The notes under the pieces were generated by a model that worked only from the letters and a program-made list of their open reading frames with translations, had not been told where the DNA came from and ran no database searches. The translations under genes were made by a program, and so were the position numbers. A DNA stretch of 64,000 bases, from contig NC_048555.1 of the NCBI RefSeq assembly GCF_902806685.2, positions 7,812,001 through 7,876,000 on the forward strand. The letters are read 5' to 3'. This DNA comes from Maniola hyperantus. Lineage: Eukaryota; Arthropoda; Insecta; Lepidoptera; Nymphalidae. The first letter of the stretch is position 1, and each line of letters opens with the position of its first letter. Positions 32,543 to 45,041 of the stretch are shown here, one piece after another.

Positions 32543-33864
32543 AGTTGGACTTTGACACGCACGAATTTTGTTGTCGTTCACAATTTTCTCTCGCGTTAAA
32601 TTAATTAAGTATCAGATTATAGCTTAGCTAATTATTATTCTTTGAGATAGGTAGGTAGTTTCTTAATCGTGATATTTAATTCGGTGATTGTGATATAGTT
32701 AGAACAGTAATTGTTCGATGCTAATGTACATTGTGTTAAATCGTAACATCTAGTGCCATCCGGTGACTTTGTCTGCAAAGCACTATTAATAATGTTCGCG
32801 TAGTTGTTTGACGAATATGGAATACTAATTATTGGTGAATATTAGAGTAATTCGTGAGTTAACGTTTGGCTCAGTGGATAGATTATTATAAGGACATCCG
32901 TTAAGGTTATTTCTGCAGACGCTAGTGATTTAGAGTGTAATTGGAGATATACCGGCAGTTGAGATAATGATTAGTTTGAAGTGATAGTTTAGTGTGATAG
33001 TAACTTGAAGTTAACTTTGATAGTAGGTACCCGCTTTAGAATCGTATAACCCGGTTGGTAAAGAATCATTGATGACTCTCGTGTAATGTTGAAATGGATT
33101 AGACAATGAGTTGCCCATGAGATCGAATAGCTTACATTCTACCTGGTTTCTGTTGTGATCGCTTATTTGGGTGGATATAGTAGTCGTGGCGCGTGTGGCG
33201 CACGATGCTATGGTGTTCTGTATGCAGATGTGCACAGAGTGGAGAAGGTAGAGCTATTGCGATATTCTGAATTAGTAATGAGAAGTCAATTATAAGATCT
33301 GGTTTAGATCGTAAGAGAGTCGATGCAATGATCCTTTTAAGAGCGTTCATGAAGTTGTGATTGATTACCTTGAGATGATTAGATAACGGAGTAGGTCGTG
33401 ACTTGATTGAGAGGTTGCAATAGCAATTGCGCCCTAATCACACGATGTAGTGTTTAGCTTAGGTTAGCTAGTTTAGAGTGAGGTGAGGGGTCGCTGTGAG
33501 GGGTGGTTGGAGGCGACCATAGGTAGGGTTAGGTTAGGGTGATCTGGTTGTGTTACGTTGATGGTTTCCATGTGCGATACGTTACTGAGAACTATTCTGA
33601 GCCATCCTCCTGTTCTCCGACATATTTATAACGGTAATATTAGTAAAGACCGTCAGATTTATTTAGGAAAGCTCATAAATACGCAAATACCTATCCATTT
33701 CTTTACAAAAGGCTTAATTTTGATAATAAAGTTAAAACAAAGCACTAACAATCGACCAACTCCGTTTTGTGACTTAGTTTACTGTAAGAGGCAACGGAAT
33801 TATGATCAAAGCAAACAATATTAATGTTGATTAAGTAGGTATAAGTACCCAAATTAAAATCCTT

Positions 33865-34290
33865 ATATTTTACTTCGTCCGCGTAGATTTAGATTGTTAA
33901 AATTTCCGTGGGAACTCTTTGATATTTCGAGATAAAAAAGCCAGCTATGTCACTTTCCTGCGGGGTGATTCGCTAACTTAGTGTCTAACACTGTGTGATA
34001 GCTACCGAGCTCATTTGACATTGGCTGGTTCTAGATTGCTGCTTCACTGAGTGATATTTTATTTATTTTTCGTAGAAAGCCTTCAATAGATTAAAAAATA
34101 AATGTCAAATGAGCTTGGTGGCTATCATACAGAGTTAGACACTGAGTTCGAATCATCCTGACCTGCGTCTTTATCTTTAACTATATTTACCCCTACAAAA
34201 ATCACGTTAATCTGTTGCTCCGTTGCGACGTCATTAAAGGACAAACCAAAAAACCACAAATCCAACCGCATTTATAATATGGGTAGGTAG
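33865..34290 (+). repeat. Family A LINE tail interrupted by a MITE
   Basis: Starts acttcgtccgcgtagattta and gggaactctttgat; breaks at about 33963 and resumes near 34165 with the acgttaatctgttgctccg and ttgcgacgtcattaa block, ending aatatgggtaggtagtga. The inserted part is the inverted repeat at 33964-34158. Confidence 0.55.
33964..34158. mobile_element. MITE with about 60-bp inverted repeats
   Basis: The left arm (ggtgattcg, then tagtgtctaacactgtgtga and gagctcatttgacatt) pairs with the right arm (aatgtcaaatgagc, tatcatacagagttagacac and cgaatcatcc) with few mismatches; the spacer is about 76 bases. It interrupts a family A repeat. Non-coding. Confidence 0.7.
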
Positions 34291-34599
34291 TGATGCTTTA
34301 AATATTAGTAAGAGATCTACCAATAAGTAATAGAACATTTTAATAATATTACGCATATTTGTTATCAAAATATTATCTAGTAAGTAATATCGTAAACACA
34401 AATGAAATACGACAGAAATACATTAGAAGATTATGAGACAAAATATTTCAAAGAGGGAAAATGTCTCGTTTTAAGTTTCCTAAGATATTAGGACGCGGCA
34501 TTTATCACGAGAATCTCCACAAAATATAACGAAACTTTAATATAAATTACACCAGAATGATGACAAAGCTTGTGCGGGCTCAGATTTGTATTCCAAAAT

Positions 34600-34970
34600 T
34601 AGGAATAGAAATAGAGAAGAAAGACTTTTTTATTCAAATAAACTTTTACAAATGCTTTTTAATGCTTTTAAAATTGCTTTTTAAAAATAAACGACAGGCT
34701 AGAATCTAGCTATTTTGTTTTGTTCCTATTATCTAGATAATAGGGAAAAAACAAAACAGCGTAAAACCGACATGAGTGATATTTACACCCACAGGCCACT
34801 CGCTTTCTGATTTAATATTCGCAAATTGTACGCAACTCGGATAATGTTTTTCGTGGGAGTTACGCGGAAGTTTACGACAGACAGACCCCAATGGGAAATA
34901 AGGAAATGTGTAGAGCTCTCACTTGAAGAGCTACGACACCTACGAGCACGAAATATGGGGGTAGGAAACA
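34600..34970 (-). repeat. LINE-tail-like repeat and copy of the 16.3-kb repeat
   Basis: 34615-34690 reads on the - strand as aaaagcatttgtaaaagttt followed by attcaaataaa-like words, a common LINE 3' tail also present at 5850-5885. 34783-34960 resembles 16320-16490. No gene is supported. Confidence 0.4.
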
Positions 34971-35191
34971 TTCTTGTTCGTTGTGTATTGAAGTAAAATA
35001 CCTTTTACCAAATTGTGATAGCTTAGTTAAGACGTCGGTCTTCTATTTTGGGAATAAACAAGAGATAAACATGGATAATCCCTATAAATATTATTCTAAT
35101 TAAAACTTAATGGAAAATATTTAGGGAAATTACCACCAAAATTATCATAATATGTGAATGCGAAACTGATTTAATATTATAACAAATGATA

Positions 35192-35275
35192 GACCCCAAT
35201 GGGGTGACGTGTGGATATGCGGGGCGTCTCCCCGCTTCATACCCCGATTGCTATCTCAACCTTTCGCGGACTGTG
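35192..35275. mobile_element. Half copy of GC-rich MITE family D
   Basis: Contains gacgtgtggatatgcggggc and accccgattgctatctcaac, then tttcgcgg, the right half of the family seen at 52095-52233. The left half is missing. Confidence 0.5.
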
Positions 35276-35364
35276 CGAATCCGAGATATTATGCATGAAG
35301 GTAGAAATATTCTTGCTTGTTGTGTATTGAAGTAAAATATCTACCTTTTAAGTTTTACCTAATG

Positions 35365-35625
35365 GTGATAGCCTACTTAAGACGTCAGCCTCCTATTTTG
35401 TGGATCTGGGTTTCGATCCCGGGCAGGCACTTTCTTTTCGTAGATAGTTACGAAAAGTTAGTATTTGCTTGATTGCTTGAACGGTGAAAGAAAACCATGT
35501 TCAAAGTTCAATGTTCTTGAAGGTATCTGAAGTCTGTAAATCTGCAGTCCACACGTGGCCAGCATGGTGGACTATGGCCTAAACTCTTCTCATTCACTAT
35601 AGTGAATGGTTGAGATAATGATGAT
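35365..35625 (+). mobile_element. SINE family 1, full copy
   Basis: A tRNA-like head (gtgatagcctacttaagacg, B box gggtttcgatccc) is followed by the family body in + orientation: gaaagaaaaccatgttc, gcatggtggactatggccta and an A/T-rich atgatgatgac end. The beginning of another head is visible at 35018-35050. Confidence 0.7.
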
Positions 35626-36134
35626 GACTTTTTACCTGACTAGCTTAACCATTCCGCCTTCGCTTGAGTAAATTTATATTTTCACAGAGCGGAGCTGCGG
35701 GCGTTCGCTTGTTTTAATAAAAATAATATATATATAGCAATTAGATATATGTAATGGAAACTTTCCCTAGGTACCTACTTATCTACCACTTCAAGAACCA
35801 ATTAAACCCAGTCCTAATCGGATATTTTTTCCCAGAAAAAATAATTCTGTAGTCAATTATGATATCATTTTATGTAGTTGTAGGCCCTTATTAAAGTGCT
35901 TTCGTATATTAAAAGTACTTCGGTACTTGTTTAACAATCACCTTTTCAAGAGCACATAGAGTAGAGGGGTTAAGGAACTTATTGTCAAGGGGATAAAGTT
36001 TAAATTCCAATAGGCGCGGATTGTCCAAGCACTTGACCCACTTGCAGGAATTATCCGATGAAAACTGTACCAGAGGGGAAGGAATATGGAAATGTATAAT
36101 ACATTATAATATCATCCATGTCAAAATATTCCAG

Positions 36135-36355
36135 ACTAGCTCATAGCTGATACGCGCGACTTTGTCCGCGTGGATTTAGGTTTTTAAAAATCCCTTAGGA
36201 ACTTTTTAATTTTCCGGGACTATGATAATGATATGTTCGTCCCCGGGATGCAAGCTATCCTGCGCCAAATGTCAAATCGATTAAACGGAGGGGCAGTGAA
36301 AAGCTAGCAGACAGACAGACAGACACACTTCGCATTTATTAGTCAGTATGAATAT
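36135..36355 (+). repeat. Family A LINE-tail repeat
   Basis: Full order of family A blocks including tttgtccgcgtggatttagg, cccgggatgcaagctatcc and a cagacagacagacagacac run, ending cgcatttattagtcagtatg. Confidence 0.6.
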
Positions 36356-36399
36356 GGATATAGATTGATATGGAAGTATGGATAATGTATCAAGCAGCG

Positions 36400-36620
36400 T
36401 TCTAGTTTTACTATTTGTGAAAGGTCGTTAAAAAAATTGCTAAACAAAAGCGAAGGGGGTCACATCGCCCCGGGGTTAAAAGCAAGCCCGGTAAAGCGAG
36501 TGCCACAGACAATACACAATACACAATACCTACAGGGCGTGTCAAAGAAAATCTAATGAAGTGCTGCTTTTAGGAAATTCAATGTTATCACAACAAAGAA
36601 ATGCTACAATAATATCTCGC
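36400..36620 (+). repeat. Dispersed repeat, deleted relative of 17960-18620
   Basis: Shares attgctaaacaaaagcgaa, gggggtcacat and gtcaaagaaaatctaatgaa with the earlier copy, but the central portion is absent. A cacaatacacaatacacaat run lies between. Confidence 0.5.
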
Positions 36621-36734
36621 TAATTAAAATTGTTCGGGTGACAACTTAAACAGCAATGAATAATAATTTAATGGACGCAGATAGGTACCTATCTAATTAA
36701 TTATGCTAAAAGTATGGTCTCACTTTTATTTATT

Positions 36735-36945
36735 CGACTAGCTTATGACCGCGACCCGCTAGGATTAAGGTTTTTATAAATCCCGTGGGAACTTTCCGGG
36801 ATAAAAAGTAGCCTGTCACTCTCAAGGTCCCATCCCATGCAAAAATCACATAACGCGTCGATCAGTTACTCCGTTGCAACATGACTAAAAGACAAACCAA
36901 CAAACTAACATACTTTTGCATAATGGGTAGTAGTGATTTAAATAC
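36735..36945 (+). repeat. Family A fragment
   Basis: Has gactagcttatgaccgcgac, cccgtgggaactttccggga and the later aaatcacataacgcgtcgatc block, ending tgcataatgggtagtagtg. Confidence 0.5.
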
Positions 36946-39420
36946 TGTCTGACCAATCTCACCATCACAAGACTGCAAACTCAACCGTCTATTTAAGCGA
37001 TAAAAGAAATGAAGTAGGTAGGTAGTTATTTTCATTGAGTAGTTCTTCGGTCTTCCACAATATTTTTTCTTTCATTCAAAGACCATTTTGAACGCCATTA
37101 AATACTCGATGTCAAGTTTTTAATGGCTTAGTCCATTCTTTAGCTGTACAAATCTAGTTCGAGTCTTAAAGCTTAAAAAATAAACGCCAGCTAGTTTTGG
37201 ATCGCGACTGCGACTTTAATATCTGCGATTTTGACAACAAAAGCAATACCGATGGGTAAGGTAGAGGATCCTAAAGAAATTCCCACATTGATTCAATCGT
37301 AAAGTCGTCAATTTCGTATCGCAGGTATTTTTCAAGTTTTTTATTCGGTTGTCTTGCCCGAATATTGTCATTCTGTCGAAATCAGCAACAGACTTTTCGG
37401 CTACTTCCACTCAATCGAATGAGTTGAAATATTACTAACACGTGTGGTTTGGATGACATTAGACGATTTTGATACCATTAAGCATCTCTGCTGACGGAGG
37501 TGTGAGATGTGCATTGGAACTCTCTGATAGAATTTTCTTCGTTTTCGACGGTGGGACCGGGAATTCTCTAAAGGTGTGTTATTATGCGTAATAATATGAC
37601 AGCTTAGTCGAGTATAGATTTATACGTTTACATTTAATAAGTTACACGTGGTGATCAATACATTAAAAAGCTTTTTTTAAAGCTTCTTTCCGTTTAACTT
37701 TAATATTTTTAATATTTCTTCTGCATATCAGAATAATAGAAAGCCTTATGTTTACCTACAGTTTATTTACATTTACAAAAGCGATATGGTCACACCGAAT
37801 ATATTTATTGATTTGTAGCCATCGAGGGTCGCCTTATTCTTTTTACGTTTAAAGAAGATATCGGGTTCGAATCGAGCCCTACCGAGGTCGAATATTTGAA
37901 CAGGATATTGTAACTTCGGAGATACATAGTTCATGTGCTACGTATTTGCCCGGTATTGTATTCGTATGCAAATAAAATGCCGATATTTCCTTTTCACCTC
38001 AAGAATATAGCGGAATATTGTAACAAAAGGTTCTGTTCATGTAAATAAAAGTAATGCTAAGTTATCGTACTCATTGGAGTGGAAGAAAAATGCTTCTTTT
38101 TCTTGTATTCTTTTGTTGGAGATAGTCTTTGTTTTTTTAGGAGGACCAGTTAATTTAGATTTGTTTGAATGCTTGTCCAACCCTAAACGCCTACTTTAAA
38201 ACAAAAGAAACATTCCAAATAAAAATTGGTCGTGGTTATTACCAAAGTACTTAGCATACCTATCTCTAGGTATGGATTATTCCAAAAGACAAATCTATCT
38301 AAAGGTCATAGCATAAGTAACGTGTTTTTTCTCGTGCCGTCTGGACTGAACGGGACGATTTCTTGACATCGTTACATAATTTTAAAAATATTATAGCGCA
38401 AAAATATACGGGAGGATACGTCCCGTCCCGTCCGTTTTCTCGTTACGTATAATATTATATTTTGTCGCTATATTTTTACAGGCAACCTCGTTTTCTTCCT
38501 TAATATCCATTGGTGAAAACTTGAGTATAATCCGTCCTACACTTTTCAGACAGGCGTAGATGATGGTGATGATTGAAAATTTATTAATTATTACATTAAC
38601 ACTTAAAATATATTACAGATAAACATTTTATATAAACAGATAAACATTTATTATTACGGTTTTATGAGTTACTACTCACGCGCTACTTTTCTACCTACAG
38701 TACTTTGATGATACTATGTCACAAACCTTCACGCAATTGCCTACAACAACTATACAAAGTTTAAACTCAATCGGATGAACGATGTGGTAACGCATAGAAA
38801 TCGTACAGACAGACAAACATTAACTTTTACGTAATACTCGTAAGAATTCGGCTAACACGGTTGATCTCTTGCTTATTTAAATAGTTCAAAATCCATCCAC
38901 CACACCAATAAGAAATAAAAAATATAATTATCAAATCAGTATAATAGCAACTATTCATTACACCTAAAATACCGCATTCTATCTTAAACTAGACGGAGTA
39001 TTGTTCTTATTTTTAGATCTCACTTGAATGGCAAAACTTTTCACAACAACCCCCACGGAATCTTACAAGTTTGATATAAATTGTACTCTGCAGATGACAA
39101 AGCATGTACGCGCTCAGATTTATTATGGTTACCGCAAACCAATTATTTATTGTGGTCGGTACTCCCTTCAGTTGGTCGCTTTGTGCTACTTGCGGGCTTA
39201 TTCACATTGAACCACGAAATACAACCACGCGTGGAACGCACGTATTTCTGCATTTTGTATTATGGATTTTGATTAGATCATAATCTCTTAGGGCCCGGCT
39301 TTTTTTCATATATCAATCAGCTCACGACGGTATTTTGTGTGACATGCTACATCTATACTATACTACAGCTTATTCAGCCTGCATTCAATATTTTACATTT
39401 AATAATCCTGCGTTATGAGT
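36946..39420 (+). other. Intronic DNA without recognised features
   Basis: No exon with splice sites and Ig codons, no complete repeat. The sequence near 39090-39120 shares gatgacaaagc(t/a)tgt(g/a)cg with 34560-34585, so a diverged repeat is likely there. Short open frames at 37216-37410 and 39028-39272 have no domain. Confidence 0.4.
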
Positions 39421-39424
39421 TACT

Positions 39425-39615
39425 GCATGATGCCTGCGATTTCATCCTCGTGGATTTTAGGCTTTGGTTTTCCGAGACCAAAAGTAACCGATGTCCCCGG
39501 TTTGCTAGCTATTTCAGTACCGACCAAACGTCAAAATCAACTAAACGGATGAGCCGTAAAAAGGTAGCAGACAAACAGACAGACACACATGCGCATTTTA
39601 TAATTAGTATGGGTC
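39425..39615 (+). repeat. Family A LINE-tail repeat, diverged
   Basis: Contains tgatgcctgcgatttcatc, ttccgagaccaaaagtaacc, acgtcaaaatcaactaaacg and a cagacaaacagacagacaca run with a cgcattttataattagtatg end. Confidence 0.5.
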
Positions 39616-41360
39616 ATATCGACTCCAGTTTCGTATGGCATAGTGAATAACTACACTGTACCGACTAGGACCTGTACTCTGAGATATAACATTTGCTTTC
39701 TTTCTATCTATTTAAGCATACAAAGATTTTGATTTATCGTCTCTCTATACTCTAAAATCCCTCGTTACGCTTGGAATTTATCCCAGCGCCCGTGACATAA
39801 GACATTACATTACCCCCATGTTGAATAATCTACAATTATTGTGCCCTATCCAACAGAATTATAAGATTTTCTTCATTTCAAAATACTAGTTGTAATTAAT
39901 TAGTTGGTTATTTGATAATGATTTTGTCCTATTTAAAGTTTAAATACCTAGTACAAACTATTAAAAATTCCCCTACCTACTGATCTACTAAGAAATAAAT
40001 TCTAGATAAGTATTTAAAATTTAAATATTACAAACTTATTACTTAAGGAAGTCTTTTGTCGCGATAATATGTCGGAAAAATATTCTTATACTGGTACCAA
40101 CGCTTTGGAACAATAAATGATTTATTTATTATTATTATTATCTTTCCCCTTTTATATTACACACCTATATTCATTAGGTATATATAAAACCGGTACCTAC
40201 AACTGAATTGAATAAAAAATAATACCTGTGCTATTTCTTGACAGCACATTAGGTATAAGGTATTTATAATCCTTTTGGGGGCACCTCAGACCGACAAAAC
40301 CAACAAATTTTGCTCCCTTGTGCATCTTTTCAGAACCAACTTCTAGCATCGGCACTTATTTATACAAATAAATTTAAGGTCTTTTTCGATTTGGGTCGAA
40401 GGTTTTTGTAGTAACAACTTTATCGTTTTTGTTTGAGATTCCGGCTCGAAGGCCCAATATGGACTAAGTTCAAACACCTAGTATAAACGCTCTTTCTCGC
40501 TCTGGGGTTGACTCTTTCAAATAGTAAGGATTTTTTCGGGAATGTTTTTGTAAAATTGTCATCATCATCATCATTTTTAGAAAATATTTACACCATTTAT
40601 TTGTAAGTCTAAATTTATTTAGTTGTTTTTTTAATCTGAATCAGATACAAAAATTAACGCACTGAAAATCAAACGCAGCAATAGTAAAGTGGAAAAGGTC
40701 ATGAAATTCATAAATATGCAGAAGTGAGGCATGATCAAAGCGCGGGCAATTGCAAATTAACGATACTAATTTATTATTTTTATTTATTTCCACACAAAAA
40801 GTAAGTACCTACTTAGGTATGAAAATTAATATCGAAGCCAACATACAAGAGCTAAGAGGCGCGTTTTTACAAAGCCCATTGCGGGTTTTCGTAATTAATT
40901 AAACTGTATCATCAAATATTTTTTTTTAGATCAATTAAGTGTGAATACATTTTGCCTGCTTTTCGTTCTTGTTTGAATTAACTTTATAAACATTTCATTT
41001 AATTGAAAGCTTGTTTAAGTAAACATTTATCTGAAAGTTTCTTAAATTAATGTGATTCTTATTTCCCAATATTATTATCATCTACATGATATTATATGAA
41101 GAGGTAAGTAAAGTTTTCAAATTTAGATGTAAGACGTTATCCCTGAAACTACTCATCCGACTTCAAAAACTCTTTTACTTATAGATAGCTACAAATATTC
41201 CCAAGTGCTACAGGCTATAAATAATTATGTACATAATATGCCTACGTGTCGCGGACGAAGTCGCAGACAAAAGCTTGTATAATAACATTTAACGACTGAG
41301 AGCTTTGAATGAATAGGCTGGTTTGTCATTTTTAGTCATTTGAGCACAAACTATGCCAAG
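39616..41360 (+). other. Intronic DNA without recognised features
   Basis: AT-rich, with short tandem runs (attattattatt near 40128, catcatcatcatc near 40560). A short reverse family A end, cgcggacgaagtcgcagac, is at about 41250. Otherwise nothing. Confidence 0.4.
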
Positions 41361-41374
41361 TAATATTTGATTGG

Positions 41375-41515
41375 AGTTCATCATCATAGCTATTTGTGTC
41401 CACTGCAGGGCATAGCCCTTTCCAAGGCACTAAGCGTGGTCCTCCGCCTTCCTTAACCGTCCACTTCCTGCCACCTTCTTAAAGCCCTCAATCCAGCGAG
41501 CTGGAGATCGTATTT
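41375..41515 (-). pseudogene. RTE-like LINE ORF C-terminal remnant
   Basis: On the - strand one frame reads PARWIEGFKKVAGSGRLRKA followed by EDHA, resembling the PxRWxDDLxxVAGxxWxxxAxDR motif at the C-terminus of lepidopteran RTE-type LINE proteins. A stop follows where the protein would continue. A related piece is at 52676-52870. Confidence 0.55.
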
Positions 41516-42561
41516 CTACTTATACGGTATACCTGCGAGTTTGCACCAAAAACATTAAACGTGTAATATGTGTGACATAAAACTTGTTTTGTTGAAATTC
41601 TTTGATTTTCTAGATTCCATAATGTCAAACAAGTTACTCTTCAACAAATTACATGATAATGCAAACGTTCGATAAATTAACAGAAAACAGAGTTTTCAAC
41701 ATGTTTTTATTATGTAAATGTTTCGTCAGTGCAAACTCATTGTAAATAATAAGAGCGTAGTATTCGAACACTTTAGCTGCACAGAGCAGGCATTTTTAAA
41801 ACCACCTGTCAACTTTACCACCGACCTGTTTAAATCCCAGTCTTTATCCATCAAATGCACTTACCCCATTGTATAAGTTCAATCCGACCAGTAAATGCAA
41901 TACGTCCCAAGAATCCCAAGAGGATATCAAAGAAACACAATACGAACGACCCGAGACGCCACGGCAGCCTGTATGACAATACCTAGCACATTGAATAATT
42001 GGTTAGCCAACAATAAATTTGGCCTCTTCTTGTTTTGTCATTCTGTCGAGTACAATTTGTATTAGTCTTCCCTATTCTCTGAGAAGGTCATTGTGTTAAG
42101 TTACATTTAAGTAACATGGGTTTTGGACAATATTTGTTAAAAAATATCGTTTCAGTTTCTCTTCTACCTAAAGATATAAAAGACGTTGATAGGTAAATTG
42201 AGTAAAACAAGAGTTTAATAGGCATTTTCTAGACTACGCTCTAGATCTCATCATTGTTTTCCACTAGGTATGGCTGTCGGTCAACCACATTATCCCTCTC
42301 TTTGTATCGTATTCCTCATTGCTGAAGGTTACTCACGTAATGACTAATAAAGGAGTTTTCTTGGGATAATAATGCTTTGGGTAATGGGTTCCCAGATCCT
42401 TCCGCAAACGTATTTAAATTTTGACATAACATACCGGTCAACTGCAGGATTGGCAACAGATTGCGTGTTACTACTTGTAATCTAATCTAATTCCCAGGAC
42501 AAAGCATGAAGTATAATTAATTTTTGCATGGCTACCATTTTAAAATTAGCCATCTTGGTTT

Positions 42562-42963
42562 TTAGAATTCCGTTCCTCAAAAGGAAAAAAGGAACCCTTA
42601 TAGGATCACTTTGTTGTCTGTCTGTCTGTCTGTCAAAAAACCTATAGGGTACTTCCCGTTGACCTAGATACATGAAATTTGGTAGATAGGTAGGCACGAG
42701 TAAAGGAATAAATCCGAAAACTGTAAATTTGTAAAAAATATTAAATATTTTCATGAAAAAATAATTAGTATCTTCAATTTTCAAAGTAATATTACTATAC
42801 CAAGTGGGGTATTATATTATGAAAGGTTTTTACCTGTACATACTAAAACAGGTTTTTATTTATTTTTATTCATAATAGTTTTTGATTTATCGTGCAAAAA
42901 ATCGAAAAAATACGACTGTAGTACGGAGCCCTCTGTGCGTGAGTCGCACTTGGCTGGATTTTA
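42562..42963 (+). repeat. Family B 430-bp repeat
   Basis: Runs from agaattccgttcctcaaaag through a tgtctgtctgtctgtc run, gggtacttcccgttgacct and aagtggggtattatat to gagtcgcacttggctggatt. Confidence 0.7.
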
Positions 42964-43997
42964 TTATATATTGTTATAGCAGCAAAAAATAACTACACAC
43001 ACTGTGAAAATTTTCACCTATTAGGTACAGTTCATGAGATAAAACCTGCTGACGGACGGACGGACGGCGGAAGCTTTTTAATAGGATCTCGTTGGCACCC
43101 TTCGAGTACGGAATCCTAAAAAATGGCAGCCTGAGTAATGAATAACATACATAGCACTTAGCAGCTAAAAATACTGAGTAAAGTACTGTAAGTAAAATAA
43201 TAAATTATACCTCTTCAAGACCTCTTCTTTAACATTTCATAGTCAAGTTACTTGAAAACTTCCGGCCTAACATGGTTAAGATAATCCCAAGTCACATATC
43301 TACAAAGAAAGTGAACTTTCCAACAACAAAGAAACTGAATAAAGGATTACTCCCTTGAAAGCTTTCAAGTTATATCCGTCAACTTGAGGTTATAAAACTC
43401 GCTGGGGGTGAAAATATTTTTGTTTATATTAATTTGCAAGAAAGTTTTTTTCATGAACTCGTAAAGAAAGTCTGTATCTCATGCCTCTTGCCGGTTTATT
43501 ATAAACTACTAGCTTTTACCCGCGACTTCGTCCATGATAGGCATCTAAAAATAATATTATGTAATTTATAGTCTGTTATTTATGGATATTTTATTATTCA
43601 GATACAAGTTAGCCCTTGACTGCAAATAAGTAACTTTCTAATCGAGAAAGAATTATTAAAATCATTATTAAATTCAGTTTGTCGATAACAAACAAACAAA
43701 AAATTAATCACATACTTATTTATCTACCTAAGCACTGGATGGAATTAATAAAAATAAGTAAAGAGTAGATAATCTGAGTGCTGTCGATTCTTAATAAGCT
43801 TTCGCGATTAATATTGGAACAAAAGTAAGTCATTCATTATTTATAGCCAAACAAAGCCTTTAATTTTGTGTCTTCGAGTTTGAATAATTAATATTGTTTC
43901 CTGTTGATTTCGTTCGTTCGTTGCGCTTTGTTTGAGAATTCTTAACACAATACAAATCACAAAATACCAATTGTAAGTATGTTCATAAAATCTACAC

Positions 43998-44075
43998 TTC
44001 CATACTAATATTATAAATGCGAAAGTGTGTCTGTCTGTCTGTCTGTCTACTAACTTTTCACGGCCAACCCAGGTT
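43998..44075 (-). repeat. Family A terminal fragment
   Basis: Begins ccatactaatattataaatg, then cgaaagtgtgtctgtctgtc and ttttcacggcc: only the tail end of the family, reverse orientation. Confidence 0.55.
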
Positions 44076-44346
44076 ATACCCCAGGTTATACTGTTGTTTA
44101 CAAATGCATGACGTCAGAGCACAGATAATCTATCGGCCAAACATGGCCGACAGTGTTTTCACCTGTCTAAGAAAAATATTTTTTTAAATTAAAGTTTTAC
44201 GGTTTTTAGGGCGCAAAAAAATATAGTGTTAATTTTTTTGATATAATAGGACAAATATTAACCATTTAAGACCAACTTAAAAAAATTGTCAAGTAGCCTA
44301 TTAAGTACCTACCTACCTACTTACTAGTCATACATTTTTCTTTATA

Positions 44347-44467
44347 GTGGGCGAGGTTGAAATGGCAATCGGGGAGGAACGTCCCTTACAACCGCATAGT
44401 AGTGACGTGCGGGTATACGGGGCTTCCCCCGTCTCATACCCCGATTGCCATCTCCACCAGTCGTGGA
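44347..44467. mobile_element. GC-rich MITE family D
   Basis: Ends gaaatggcaatcgggg and ccccgattgccatctc are complementary over about 16 bases. The core has gacgtgcgggtatacggggc. Open frames on the + strand here are composition artefacts. Confidence 0.65.
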
Positions 44468-45041
44468 CGATACCTATATTTGCTCACTATCAATACACAG
44501 ACAAACACATTATCATCCCGCCACATCCCGCAACTCTATATCATCGTTTCATCTTGTTGGAGACCACAACACTACGCTTACGCCGCGCTTATAATAACAT
44601 CTCGCTCTCCATTAAATTGCATAATATGACATCCCCGAAAATATAACAGGATTAAAATAGTATATTATTGCAAGTCCGCATCTGGCAGCCGGCAAATGCA
44701 AATGGCTCGGAAAAATGCAAATATGTGGATAGCACCGCAGACTATCGTACCCAATTTTACGTACTGCGAGCTTCGGGATCTTCTTATTTGGTCTTTATTG
44801 AAATATATGAGAGAAAACACGTTCAAATTGGACGTTAATGTTTGTAAAGTTGGCAGACTGAAGCAAATCGGTGCAGAGTTTTGTAAAAATGTTACTGTTT
44901 TGCTGGATTTGAGGAACTCTAATAAAATATGATAAGTACCTACTCGTACGTATCTAGCGGTACCTACTTCTTTAAAGAATAAAATAAGAGGACATAGGAG
45001 TTTTTGTATAGAATCAGACGTTACTTTGCGGAAATTCATGA

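Larger units (their letters stand above)
18769..33622 (+). mobile_element. 4.2-kb unit with 1.18-kb terminal direct repeats, interrupted by a Ty3/gypsy element
   Basis: The segment 18766-19953 recurs at 22980-33623 once the inserted retrotransposon (23091-32542 plus one copy of its target duplication) is removed; offsets of 4214 and 13670 hold exactly. If ends are set at TG...CA (18769 and 33622), the flanks share a 7-base duplication tatttat (18762-18768 and 33623-33629). That arrangement is LTR-like. However, the interior (19953-22982) contains a decayed LINE, with no gag, protease or integrase, and no purine tract before the right repeat. Alternatives are a non-autonomous LTR element that captured a LINE, or a head-to-tail LINE dimer with a truncated second unit. 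The repeats look identical, so the structure is young although its LINE is dead. Confidence 0.65.
22983..33622 (+). repeat. Right terminal direct repeat, split by retrotransposon
   Basis: The parts 22983-23090 and 32547-33622 together match 18769-19952; every line compared was the same. The Ty3/gypsy element entered 108 bases from its start, duplicating agtt. Sequence identity with the left copy ends at 33623. Confidence 0.75.

Noticed and set aside
19341..33350. Duplicate reverse-strand frames of 72-74 codons
   Set aside because: Located in the 1.18-kb direct repeats, no domain, opposite to the LINE remnant.
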